A DNA stretch of 64,000 nt from positions 1-64,000 of the forward strand of contig QWDQ01000021.1 in assembly GCA_003868215.1 (NCBI GenBank), written 5' to 3'. Shown here piece by piece: positions 45,727 through 56,286 of this stretch (positions are counted from its first letter, which is position 1; each line of letters begins with the position of its first letter). The position numbers and the translations under genes were made by a program. The notes below the pieces were generated by a model. It searched no databases. It saw only the letters and a program-made list of their open reading frames with translations, and was not told the DNA's origin. Source of the stretch: Pseudophaeomoniella oleicola. Its lineage: Eukaryota > Ascomycota > Eurotiomycetes > Phaeomoniellales > Phaeomoniellaceae.

Positions 45727-46898
45727 ATTGACTCCCGGAACGTGGTCTCACCTATAACCTACACCAGTGTTTTCTTTCGACCCAGTGCTGGGTTTCGGCA
45801 GAGTCTGCCAGTTGCGACTGAACCTTGGTCGTCAATAATATAAGGGGTGTGGTGTAGGTGACGTGATTACTGGAAGGTCGGCATACGAAAGAAATTGATC
45901 AAGCTGCCTGCATACAGGTTGGTACGTCCACCCTATGTCAGGTTATCCGGCAAACAGACGTGGTGGATAGAGGCCAAGTACCGTAGTGGTATTGTTCTTT
46001 GACGGGGCATGCCTTACCTTAGTGAAGAGAAATGGGACGCATTGACCCGGCGAGCCGGTCCCATCGTTTCTAGGTGTCAAGCTTGGAGCTACTAAATGTT
46101 CGGAACACGATGGGTTCATTCACAGAAATGGTCAGCCCTTGACGATCTTCTAGTTTCATCTACCGTACTACGTAGTACAGAACAGCATTCACTAAGCATT
46201 CACTAGTCGCTTACAACACACTATGGCATGGATTGCCGCAACCTCGTCTTTCCAAGAAGCCAACACCTTCATGCAAGGGTGTAAACAAGGTTTGGGTGTG
46301 TTGGGCAGCTGAACGGAATGTGATACCTTGATTTGCCGACGACTGGTCGCTTATCAATAGACCTGGGCAGGTAGGTATTAATAATCTTGGGGCCAGATAG
46401 ATGCCTGGAAGGGGCATTCTCTGACTTGCTTGGGAGATCTATGCTTGCGCAAGCCACTGAGTACGCGTACCTACCTCCCTACTAGGGTAGGCATCCCATA
46501 AGGACAGATGCCCGATCAATCCGGGACGAACATTCATAACTTCAGGGGAGAGGATCTCGTAATATCGTTTGTCACGTCTTCAATCTTCAATCAAACAATG
46601 GCTGTAGCTTGGCTCATCTCATCCATGATTACTGGAGCAGCTAGACGCCACAGTAATCACTATTATCCCCTAGCGACAACAGCAGAGCGCAAAGGGAAGA
46701 GAAGCCCCCAACTCTCTGCAAGCTTGGTAGATAGTCCAACAGATGCAGGGGGTGTGTCAATCCCCTAAACCATTGAGAGCAATACTTCTCGATTTCTCAT
46801 TTATTAGCTTTATGATGGGTAAACATTTCGGGTAAGCTAACAAGAGTCTCCACGTCTAACGATGAGTGCTGAATGGCGAGATGGCCTGGACCCGGGAG

Positions 46899-46942
46899 GT
46901 TTCCTGTAAGTTTCCTGTAAGTTCCCTGAAAGTTTCCTGAAA
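46899..46942. repeat. 11-bp tandem repeat, four units
   Basis: Units GTTTCCTGTAA, GTTTCCTGTAA, GTTCCCTGAAA and GTTTCCTGAAA follow one another without gaps. It is intergenic, with no evident function. Confidence 0.85.
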
Positions 46943-47250
46943 GTAATTAATACATAAGGTAAAATACCTGAGATAGTATGGCAACTGATTGTATCGCCGA
47001 GGTATCGACCGAACGCCATGAGATCCATTGGGGCCATGGAAGGTGAACAGTGAACTAACTCATGCTGCCTGTTAACCACCAACCAATACTACCGCCACCC
47101 CGGTTCTCTTTCTTCCCGAAAGTCTCTCACTATCGTAAGTTTTTAATCTTCTTACGACAGAACAAAAGGGCCTACTAGAAACAGCCACAAAAAGAAAGGA
47201 ATCATTTACAGAAGAATAAGCGCTTAATGTAATTAGGTAGATTGAAAGCT

Positions 47251-47320
47251 AAGGTACAGGTAGGTACCTACCTTAGGTAGGTAAGTAGGTGCTTGGTAAA
47301 TACTGCCTGCCTGCCTGCCT
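47251..47320. repeat. GGTA/TACC and GCCT repeat block
   Basis: A palindromic GGTAGGTACCTACC core (47259-47272), further GGTAGGTAAG, then four tandem GCCT units (47305-47320), about 230 bases upstream of the CFEM start. This is the densest copy of the dispersed GGTA motif in the window. Confidence 0.75.
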
Positions 47321-47547
47321 AACATATATGTAAATGCTAGAACCCCCCAAATCCCTTGTACTGCGCCTTCGTTGTACATATTTCATCTCCAATTCGACAG
47401 TTATCCGAGTAGTTACTTCTGTCAGGGTCACCGTGCAACAAGCTGGAAATCCTTCGATTGCCCAGTATTATCACAGAGAGTCATAATCTCGTCCTCATTC
47501 AAGAAGTCAGGATCGTCAACGCAACGCGCCGCCCGGTTCTCGCCAAA

Positions 47548-48430
47548 ATGAAGTTTACCACGGTTACGGTCGGAATTGTTCTGATGGGCCTCACTGCGGC
47601 TCAGGACTTGTCAGGTCTACCTGCTTGTGCTGTATGGCTTTCCCCCTTGCTCTTCATGGGTGCCATGATCAAGTCCATTGATATTCGGTCACTATCGCTA
47701 ACATCTATTTCAACAGAGAACATGCGCCACTAATGGTATTCCCTCATCTGTAAGTGGTTCATTTCCTTTCGAGGTGCTTTACGTATCACAGACGTCGGAT
47801 GACTCCACCTGAATTATACGGGTTGAGCTTGTCGAGATCCAATATAACTGATAATGTTGGGTGTTTAGTGTGGTCTCAATGTCCAGTGCATTTGCTCCTC
47901 TGCTTCATTCATCTCGAGCGTTACATGCTGTGTTGCCGCAGCTTGCGACACCGCAGACCAAGAAGGTGAGAAATTGAAGACTTGAGCTTTGGAGGAACTC
48001 GGACTGAATTGTTTTTCTTGCAGCAACGATCCAATTCGCCCAATCGCTCTGCCAACCCGCCGGTGTCACCAACTTACCCACCACCGCGGCCTGCTCTTCC
48101 ACCGCCACGGGTTCCTCGACTGCCTCTGGATCTCCCACCAGCGCTGGCTCTACAACTGCCACTGCGGCTGCGAGTTCTAGCGCAGCGATTGCGAGCTTGA
48201 GCTCGGCCACTTCTCCAGTCAGTACCGCAACGTCATCAGCTACCAGTTTCCCATCTTCCTCTGCCTCCTCTGCGTCCAGTGCCGCCAGCACCGCCGCCGC
48301 TTCCGCTTCGATGACGGCTGCATCTAGCGCTTCAGCAGCATCTGCGACCGTCAACGCTGCTGCTCACCTTCTCTCCCAGGGATATGGCATCGGTGGTCTT
48401 GTCATTGCGGGGGCTCTCGCTCTGGTTTGA
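47548..48430 (+). CDS. CFEM-domain GPI-anchored cell-wall protein
   Basis: Exons 47548-47631, 47717-47749 (33 nt), 47869-47965 and 48024-48430 (introns 85, 119, 58 nt) give 206 aa. A signal peptide (MKFTTVTVGIVLMGLTAAQ) leads into the CFEM domain: LPACARTCATNGIPSSCGLN, then VQCICSSASF, VTCCVAAACDTADQEA and SLCQP. This supplies the eight spaced cysteines plus one extra. A Ser/Ala/Thr-rich stalk follows and the end (GYGIGGLVIAGALALV) is a GPI-anchor signal. CFEM proteins bind haem or iron in some fungi, and serve in adhesion or host interaction in others; the Asp used for haem ligation is not securely identifiable here. Exon limits were set by requiring the CFEM cysteine spacing and reading-frame continuity. 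Confidence 0.9.
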
Positions 48431-49020
48431 AAAAAGAAGTAAACTTCCTGGGCTACTTAGGGTACCCGTGTGTTACGTGCATACGTGGCGCAATGACTTG
48501 TAGTTGGACCATCGTTTGAGACTCCCAATTGCCGAGCATCGTGTCATATACTCTCGCTCTATTAAACCCCTTGGAATTCAAGTATCTTCACGCAACTGCG
48601 AGTCCTGGCTCATATTTTTATCGAATGAACAATATAGGTAGTTAGAAAGAAGTGATATAGTATCCGACCCTTTTCTAAATATGAGCTCAATTTGCACAGT
48701 TTCCCCTGTCTTGTTGTCTTTCTCAAGACGGAAATACGGGGAATTCCGCTGATGATCTGCATCTGGGGCCGCTTCCCCCAAGGTCCCCCAAAACGTCATG
48801 GCGGTAAAGGTATCCAATTGATCGTTAACATGACCATCTCAACATCACTAAAACAATTTCATGTACACCGAGAAGAACAAGAATTGACGGTAATTCTCTT
48901 AATTGCCTCCGTTTCTCAATAGCTCTCGATTCATGAAAATACACTCATCATTTACGTGCATGATCTGGAGTTCATCAGATTACTTTCGAGTTCACAAAAG
49001 GCCATAAGGACATTCACAAG
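48431..49020. other. Intergenic region upstream of the PAP2 gene
   Basis: About 590 bases: CFEM 3' flank and PAP2-gene promoter. A minus-strand frame at 48578-48817 (79 codons) is unidentified and not called. Confidence 0.55.
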
Positions 49021-50177
49021 ATGGCTAGATCGGAACTCAAACAACTGAGCAAAGGCCTTGTCCCGTCAGTATTTACTGCATGGAACGCATGTCGATATAT
49101 TGAATACTAACAACATATAGGTCCATAGTCAGCTACCTTGTTCTTGCGTAAGTACAGAATCCTGTCGCATGCTCTATCAGGAACAGTGTCATTTCATCTC
49201 CGGAAGGACCTACGCTGAAAATTCGTCTACAGAATAATCTTTGTTTCATACTACTTCATTGACGACTATGTGACACCTTTCCACCAACATTTCTCCCTTG
49301 AGAATACCTCCCTACAGTACCCGTATACCGAACATGAGCGGGTACCAAAGATGAATGGCATCTATATATCCATCATAGCTCCAGCCTTCATCATTTTGAT
49401 CTATACCATACTCATTGATGGCCTTCATTTCAATGGTCGCAAACCCCGTCATTCGCTGTTGACACCTCGAGATCGCCAGTCTCAACGCAAAATCAGAACC
49501 CAGTTATGGGAACTCAATTGTGCCTGGCTTGGTCTTGGTCTGGCTGAAGCGTTGGCGTTCATCATCACCGTTGTTCTCAAGCGAATGGCCGGAAAGCCAC
49601 GGCCTGATCTGATTGCGAGATGTCAGCCGAGACTAGGCAGTATAGATCACCCAGTCTACGGTCTCTCTGATATCTCTATCTGCACTCAGACGAACATGAA
49701 CAAACTCAATGATGGTTTCTGCAGTTTTCCCAGTGGACACAGCTCATGTAAGTGCTCTCCTCGGAGCCTAAGTCGTATGCTCAAATCAATACCCGTCGAC
49801 TGTCATCCCTGGGTACATACTGATACGGTTGCTGTCTACGTCAAACAGGTGCATTTTCCGGCCTAACTTATCTTTCCATATACCTTTACCACAAACTCCA
49901 TCGGACCCGATCTTCTGCACACCAGAATTGGCGGATCATCATCTGCGCCATCCCTATCATTGGCGCTGCATTAATTGCCGTGTCTCGGATTATGGATTAT
50001 CGACATCATCCCTTCGACGTGATCAGTGGTAGTCTTTTGGGGATCGCAACGGCGATCGTGGCATGGAGGCAGTATTTCCCAATCTCGACGGGAAAGGCTG
50101 AGACTGATGGAGGAATCTATCTCCCCATTACTGAAGACGAAGTGCTTGATGGGGGTAGGACCATTCACGACGATTGA
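49021..50177 (+). CDS. PAP2-family lipid phosphate phosphatase (Dpp1/Lpp1-like)
   Basis: Dephosphorylates phosphatidic acid, diacylglycerol pyrophosphate or related lipids in a membrane. Exons 49021-49064, 49121-49147 (27 nt), 49233-49747 and 49849-50177 (introns 56, 85, 101 nt) give 304 aa, close to yeast Dpp1 (289). All three catalytic motifs are present: KRMAGKPRPDL (about residue 139), PSGHSSCAFSG (about 189, rebuilt across a splice) and SRIMDYRHHPFDV (about 241). Hydrophobic segments SIVSYLVLAIIFVSYYFI, IYISIIAPAFIILIYTIL and IIICAIPIIGAALIAV fit the six-helix fold. The very short second exon is supported by donor, acceptor and frame. Confidence 0.92.
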
Positions 50178-50746
50178 ATGAGTTCCTAGGATCTTTCGAG
50201 AAGAAAATGACTGTAATTGGCCACAGCTGGAGGACGGAAGCATGATTAACAACAACACTACGTGCTCTCCTATGAATTCTCATCCAACTGGCAGGAGAAC
50301 GAGCATTACAGCATCCATATGGCAAACAGGAGCCCATTTCTGGTCGTCTACATCACAGCGGTCCCAACAAGCTTGTTGCCGCGAGTCCACCTTCGCATGC
50401 AGAAAACGGTACCGCAAACTCACCATTGCTACCAGCTATTATTGTACCTTGTCGCTCCGAGCTCATGACCGCCTGTGTCGTAATTAATGGAAGTTGTGCA
50501 GTAAAGATAAAAGATAAATCTACCATGCATACTGAAATTCTTCATATCGCTTCGTCATAGTTTCGTAGGAAGTTCTTAAGAATCTATTCGATCTATCGAT
50601 ACTCCATCGAGGTATCATTTAACAGGACTGTTTTCGTCATTTCATTCATTGATCCGCGCCCTCTCGAGCATCTATTAGTCGATTGCCCGGAAGAGACCCC
50701 CCGTTCGTCTATCCGCCAATCCTTTCATTTCAATCAAATCAATCAA
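50178..50746. other. Intergenic region between converging PAP2 and ERD1 genes
   Basis: Both 3' flanks; includes AATCAATCAATCAATC at 50737-50752 next to the ERD1 stop. No gene seen. Confidence 0.55.
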
Positions 50747-52163
50747 TCAATCCTCATCGATCTTTCCCCCTAAATCACCGAGCAGGATATCCATGCCCCC
50801 GGAAGAGCCGCCGCCCCCGGTTGCTAAAGCTCGATCTTCAGCTTCAAGACTGCGGACCCACTCGGTCTCGACGCGGAAGAAGATCCACATCCACCGGCGT
50901 GCGACTTCGAGAGCTTCCATCGTGAAGACGCCGGCTTCCAGGTCGTTGAAGTGGTCGAGGTGGGGCGAGAGTTTGAAGGACCAGGTGAAGCGCAGGAGGA
51001 AGTCGACGGAGATGGCGGCGTAGTAGAGGTTTGGACTGTGGAAGTGGCGGACGGGGCGCAGGCCGTAGGGGTATGAGGGTCTGCTGCTACTGAGGAGACC
51101 GGCGCGGGGAAAGCGGGGTGTTGGGCCTGGAGGGCCCGAGCGGCGGGATGTGAGGAGTGTTAGGTCCCAATCTTTGGTGACGTCCCAATAGAAGGAGTAG
51201 ACGGAGTTGACGAGCACGGCGAACAGCCAGAGGTGGTAGAGTTGACGTTCGGAGAGACCCGTCGAGGTTTGAGACCTGGGAGTGCGCATAAGGGCGCTGA
51301 GGATGATGACAGGGAATGCTGTGGAATATTTGACAGCATTGGCCAGGTGTTGTCCTCCCCATCCACCATTGCCAGATTGTTTGCCCCGCCGTACTCGAAC
51401 GAATTCTATTAGGCATTGGCGGAAACGAATTATACTTGGGATGGCGATTATGAGAGGTACGAGGATAGCGCCACCGCACGAACGGTTTGGTTTGGATGTG
51501 CTAGAGACACCGGGGGAGAAAAACATGCAGAGGGACACGAACAATTCACCGAGAACTTTGGCGTAGGATGTAAGAGCATCAGCTAGGAGGATGTCGCCGA
51601 ATTTTCCATCTTGGGGTTCTGCGAGGCCACCAAGGGAGATACGTTTGAGAGTCGAGAGGAAACGATAGCGCCCGGATTTAGAAAGCTGGTAGAACGGGAT
51701 TATGAAGAGGAGGAATGAAAAGAAAAGGTAAGACTGAGGAAGGATATCCCAGGCTAAGACCGCAGAAACGGAACCGTGGGTGACCGTCCAGAACAGGAGG
51801 AGTGAGAGCGCGAGGGGTATGGTGAGAAGTGTCGCAAGGCGATATACAGAAATGTGATGAGGCGCATGATGTATCGAGGATCGGCCGGGGTATCTTATAA
51901 GAGCTGGTACATCCTATTCGGTTGCATCAGTTAGCATGTACGAGGAGGAGTGTCGCATGTTCAATTCGTACAATTTTGATCAGATAAAGATAGTGTAGAT
52001 TAACGCCCCATGCCCAAATGCCTGCAGATGGTCAGTAATCTGGCATGTCTGAATGTTCTTGAAATGTACCTAGAACAGCAATAATAGCCACACGATATGG
52101 CAGAGGTAGTATTCTGCTGAAACTATCCAATTCTGGCTCAACTCCTGGATCTAAGTCTGCCAT
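50747..52163 (-). CDS. ERD1: ERD1-like EXS-domain membrane protein
   Basis: Exons 52163-52070, 52021-51972 (50 nt) and 51913-50747 (introns 48, 58 nt) give 436 aa. The start MADLDPGVEPELDSF is followed by a first helix joined by splicing (VAIIAVLGIWAWGVNLHYLY) and further membrane segments (LATLLTIPLALSLLLFW, YLFFSFLLFIIPFY). The EXS signature is clear: IPSIIRFRQCLIEFV, HLANAVKYSTAFPVI, VNSVYSFYWDVTKDWDL, and LEVARRWMWIFFRVETEW. Yeast Erd1 resides in the Golgi, recycles phosphate produced by glycosylation and affects retention of ER luminal proteins. The first two exons have no counterpart ATG frame and were found from splice sites. A 425-bp gap separates it from divergent PEX10. Confidence 0.92.
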
Positions 52164-52588
52164 GGCGCGCTGCACATAACTCTCCTGAGATGCAAAACAG
52201 CGGCTATATAGTCTGGAACTAGATGTGCTGAAGGAATAAAAGAGCGACGCAAAGGAAATTGGTTCAACACATCCAACGAGGACGAGGACGAGGATTCCAA
52301 GCAGTTGGTGTCTCTTTCGAAGCGCAGCGACTTGGGTACTTGACACCTTGCTACGTTGACCGTTGCGGCCAAAAGTTCATGTCCGCTGCAAGGAACATCT
52401 TTCTATCGACTCCACACTGAGCCTCGGCTTGCTCGCATACTACTATACGTAGTAAGTCAGCTACCTATAGCTAGCTACCACTTGGTATTCGCATCTACAT
52501 ACATAGTACATCGGATGAAAGACTTGACAGCTTCCGACGTGAAGAAGCCGTAACATCAGAAGGCTCATGTATCAGCAGAAGTATCATC
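52164..52588. promoter_or_regulatory. Bidirectional upstream region of ERD1 and PEX10
   Basis: The 425 bases between two divergent start codons must contain both promoters. It includes CTATACGTAGTAAG near 52443 and GAGGACGAGGACGAGGA at 52276-52292. No TATA box stands out. Confidence 0.65.
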
Positions 52589-53704
52589 ATGTCGTCAGAT
52601 GACAGAACTGTCATCGCTGAACGACCAGCTCTTTCGCATCCTAATTATCCTTTTGCACCCTCTCCCGATGTCCTCCGAACCCACGAGAAAGATGGATTCA
52701 TCACGGCGAAACTCACCAATGATGCAAGCGCATTGATCAGAACGCTCCTGGGAGCAAGGTTTGCACATAAATATTCCAATGCCACCGCTCGGCTTACCGA
52801 TCTCCTGTACCTATCGCTTACCACACTCGTCGGCAACAGGACCTTGGGCGAGGAGTATTGTGATGTTGTCCAGGTCGAGGATGATACATTACGCTTAGTC
52901 GATTTTATACGCAGACTGGGATATATCATCAGTGTCGTGTTCGCGCCATGGACGCTGGACAAGGTGCTTCCCGCTCTACGTCGCAAAATACGCGCGAAGC
53001 TGGAGAGGAACGTGGCGAAAGCCAACATCTCGAATAGACAACAATCAAGATCAATCCGAATCCAGGAATACCTACTGGAACACGTCGACACTTTGACTTC
53101 GCTCAGTCCAATCTATGCTGTCAGTCTTGCAATCTTCTACTTTACCGGCTCTTATTATCACATCTCTAAGAGGCTGTTTGGCTTGCGATATATTTTCACA
53201 AAACAAATCAAACCCAATGAACAACGCGTGGGATATGAGGTTCTTGGAGTTCTGTTGGTTCTCCAGATGGTAGTTCAGAGTGTTCTTCATGTGAAAGCTA
53301 CATATCTGGATACAGTGGCCGCTATGGCTGTTCAAGATAAAGCGGAATCTAGGGAAGGTGATGAAGTGCCACTTAGCACGTCCTTTGAAGACCAACCAAG
53401 ACATCTGCTAGCCAATGTATCGGGCAGTACATCGTTACCTAGTGGCTTCGCACACACAGCCCAGACTGAGGTCCTCGATCATCCCAGATATGAACTCGAA
53501 CATGAGGATGTCATGGCATGGATTCCCACGAGTCAGCAGCGCAAATGTACACTATGTTTGGAACCTTTCAAGGATCCTAGTGCTACAACGTGTGGCCATG
53601 TCTTTTGCTGGACGTGTATTCAGGATTGGGTCAAAGAAAAGGCCGAGTGTCCCCTATGCCGGCAGGCAGTACTAGCACAGAAAGTCTTGCCTTTACGGGG
53701 CTAG
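52589..53704 (+). CDS. PEX10: Peroxisome biogenesis factor 10 (RING E3 ubiquitin ligase)
   Basis: Single exon, 371 aa. The N-terminal membrane part contains the Pex2/Pex12-type region (FAHKYSNATARLTDLLYLSL, then LGEEYCDVVQVEDD and RRLGYIISVVFAPWTLDKVL), with a hydrophobic segment YEVLGVLLVLQMVVQSVLHV. The C-terminal RING finger reads CTLCLEPF, TTCGHVFCWTCIQDW, ECPLC (from about residue 321), the C3HC4 pattern. Pex10 with Pex2 and Pex12 forms the peroxisomal channel-ligase that ubiquitinates Pex5 for recycling. The start Met fits the family; length is normal. Confidence 0.97.
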   Translation: MSSDDRTVIAERPALSHPNYPFAPSPDVLRTHEKDGFITAKLTNDASALIRTLLGARFAHKYSNATARLTDLLYLSLTTLVGNRTLGEEYCDVVQVEDDTLRLVDFIRRLGYIISVVFAPWTLDKVLPALRRKIRAKLERNVAKANISNRQQSRSIRIQEYLLEHVDTLTSLSPIYAVSLAIFYFTGSYYHISKRLFGLRYIFTKQIKPNEQRVGYEVLGVLLVLQMVVQSVLHVKATYLDTVAAMAVQDKAESREGDEVPLSTSFEDQPRHLLANVSGSTSLPSGFAHTAQTEVLDHPRYELEHEDVMAWIPTSQQRKCTLCLEPFKDPSATTCGHVFCWTCIQDWVKEKAECPLCRQAVLAQKVLPLRG

Positions 53705-54736
53705 AGTCATACTGTACATGTCCTCAATCTGACGTCAACCCATTTGAACTAAACTATGACACTACGCCGGTACGCAACCAATGGACAGCACATGAAGACG
53801 GGCCGAGTGCTTTAAAGAGTCATTGAGGACCTGATTCCTATATTTTGACCAACCAGCAGATCCGTTGTGGAGGTGGGAGTAGGTCGCCAGAACTCCTGTG
53901 CATGAGGAGCCCGTATCAACGTATCAATATCGAGATTCATCTTCGAATACTTCTACCCGCGACTCTCACACCTCATTCCTCTAAGGTATTCCGTCATGCA
54001 CCGGGTGTAATCTGTTAAAAATTGTCAATACGATGAAGTCAGATGATTTCATTCGATTTCATTCGATTTCATTCATTAGTGATTTCGATGAGTCTGATGG
54101 AACCAACTTCACGAGAATCTGCCAACACATACTGGTTGGCTGTTTTGGTCTTGAAGACCTCTGTGGCGAGTAGAGGCTGAATAAGATGCCAGAAGAGGCT
54201 TGAGCGTGCATCAGAGGACGTCGAATGCCAGCGGAATAGCTTGCTTCGGCGGGATGATGGATCTGGAGAGGAGACTTACCACCATGAAAATGTTCTAGAT
54301 CAATAGCGCCGTAAGCAATGGATTTATGAATGAATGGCCACATAATTGAAATATCATCGGCATTGCCATATTCATGCTTGTCTACAATAGAAATTGGTTG
54401 AAGTTCGAGCTCGTCTCTGGATGCCGCGACTGTGGATATCCAATTCGTATGGTGATTGGTCCATGACCCGCGGTAGATTCTTTGATCTCGTGCTACGCAA
54501 CATGAATTTCTCCAAGTGATATCGTACTTCTATGCTTTGCTTCACATCGTCGCGAATTCTTCCTCTCCTATGACTGACTGACTATATTGACCGGTGATTA
54601 TCCATCATATCGAGAGAACATCCAATCCGAGAGAAGGGTCGCAAACAATAGTCACTTTGACTTCCTCCGTCTGTCTGTCGTCCGCACGGAGCATCAAATA
54701 TCTACCAAGGAAATCCATATAAGATCAACTCCAACA
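53705..54736. other. Gene-free stretch upstream of LSM5
   Basis: About 1 kb, holding the PEX10 3' flank, three copies of GATTTCATTC (54045-54074) and the LSM5 promoter. A 94-codon minus frame at 54059-54343 is unidentified and not called. Confidence 0.55.
54045..54074. repeat. 10-bp tandem repeat, three units
   Basis: Three perfect GATTTCATTC units end to end, followed by ATTAGTGATTTC. Confidence 0.85.
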
Positions 54737-55492
54737 ATGGCCTCAACACTTTTACCGCTCGGTAAGAAATTGATTATACTTCTTCAAGTCAAGGCGAGAC
54801 TTCTGACAGATTTTACCTTACAGAGCTAATCGACAAGTGTGTCGGTTCACGGATATGGGTCGTCATGAAGGGAGACAAGGGTATGTTGGGTCTGCTTGTA
54901 CCTCTTGAATTTCTGGCGTGCCTACTCTCCAGTTCGGACGATCTGCTTAGAGATACTTTATGGTGAACTCGCAATTCGGTTCAGTGAGCTGACTTCACCC
55001 TCTTGGCAGAGTTCTCTGGCACGCTTTTGGGATTTGATGACTACGTTAGTAAGTGGCACTGGGTCCTAAAACTGTCTCCGACGAGCAGATCTCGCATCGG
55101 AAGACATCTGGTTCGGAACGAAGCTTGCTGACTAGGATTTAGACATGGTTCTCGAAGACGTCACGGAATTGTAAGACTCATCCGATCCACTCAAACCTCC
55201 GAGGTCCAATATCTATTTCGACATTCTCGGCGTGTCTGCACCCAAACGGAACGACTAGTCCGCCGGATCTCTATCAACCTCTCGCCTGCATGCTAACATC
55301 ATCCCGTGGCAGTGATTACACAGGCACCCAAACAAAGCTTCCAAAAATCCTACTCAACGGCAACAACGTTTGCATGGTAAGGCTGTTGTCTCATCCCACA
55401 CCCTCTTCTCCTCCCGCTCAATATCACTAACCATGGCACTCAACAACCAACAGTTAATACCCGGCGGAGAAGGCCCAATCGCTGCCGCATAA
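54737..55492 (+). CDS. LSM5: LSm5, U6 snRNA-associated Sm-like protein
   Basis: Part of the Lsm1-7 (mRNA decay) and Lsm2-8 (U6 snRNA) rings. Six short exons: 54737-54761, 54824-54880, 55010-55048, 55143-55170, 55313-55376 and 55454-55492 (introns 62, 129, 94, 142, 77 nt), giving 83 aa. Joined, they read [20 protein letters not shown], then [36 protein letters not shown], and [18 protein letters not shown]. This is a complete Sm fold with the Sm1 ([16 protein letters not shown]) and Sm2 ([14 protein letters not shown]) motifs of LSm5. Each exon lies in a fresh frame, so no long open frame marks the gene. Phases are consistent at all five junctions. Confidence 0.94.
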
Positions 55493-55832
55493 TCTGTCGC
55501 CTCATTTCAACTCAGTTTCTAGCCCGATGATCAAACAGCAAATCAGTCCTCGTCTCCGAACGAGAAGAGGTCACTTATCTGACTTCGAACGAAATATCCC
55601 TCCAAACCCCTCAATATCTATCACCCTATCTGCGACTTCCTCTCATTGAGGAGAGAGATATGAGACCCCTCGGAACTCTTCATCCCTTTTGTTAATCACA
55701 ATACATCACTACTGCTTTCTCTCCTGGGGATGGAAATCGCTGAAGTCTGCTCCGTGTACGCAAGCAAACTGCGTGTCTAATCGATGACGGAGAAAGCGCA
55801 GCGTGCTGGGGCCGTGACTCGAAATAAGTCTC

Positions 55833-55873
<41 letters not shown>

Positions 55874-56286
55874 GGTCCTAAAAAAAGAAAGGCAATCGAA
55901 GCGGAAAAGTTCTGGGATTTGTAGACCTCTTTTTATGGCAAAGGCCAGAAAGGGAGGGAAGAGGGGAAGTTCATCCATTCGGTTGAAAACATGTTTATAG
56001 ATGGGCGACGGTTCGAAATAGCGTAGCATAAAATAAAACAAAAACTAGGTATAAAAGCTTACTACGTCTCCCGAAGACTCTAATATGGAAATTTACTTTC
56101 TCCTTGGGGACAGGTATATTGTAAGGTACTTCTTTTTCTTTGATAAAAAGGTTATATATACACGAACTATATCAAGGCTGCTATGCCTTCTCCCTCACAC
56201 AAAAGAAAAATCCGTGGGAGGACTTATTATTCGTACAAGATCACTATCCACTTAGACAACGCCCCCAAAAACCCATTACATGTACT
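55493..56286. other. Intergenic region with a TTG microsatellite
   Basis: LSM5 3' flank and 3' flank of the converging minus-strand gene. Contains (TTG)14 at 55833-55874. No gene seen. Confidence 0.6.
55833..55874. repeat. (TTG)14 trinucleotide array
   Basis: Forty-two bases of perfect TTG, intergenic. An overlapping minus-strand frame would read it as poly-Asn, but that frame shows nothing else gene-like. Confidence 0.9.

Larger units (their letters stand above)
45727..47547. promoter_or_regulatory. Divergent upstream region (MFS / CFEM)
   Basis: 1.8 kb without a gene. It holds the 14-base palindrome GTACTACGTAGTAC (46165-46178), a TACCTACC/GGGTAGG stretch (46468-46492), an 11-bp tandem repeat (46899-46942) and a dense GGTA/GCCT repeat block (47251-47320). 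Confidence 0.6.

Noticed and set aside
48578-48817. Minus-strand 79-codon frame beginning DTFTAMTFWGTLGEAAP
   Set aside because: Looks mildly protein-like but short, isolated and with no recognised motif or neighbouring exon.
54059-54343. 94-codon minus-strand frame between PEX10 and LSM5
   Set aside because: No domain or splice partner; its end overlaps a simple 10-bp repeat.
55709-56041. Minus-strand frame with poly-Asn
   Set aside because: The Asn run is only the translation of the TTG microsatellite; flanking residues show no gene features.
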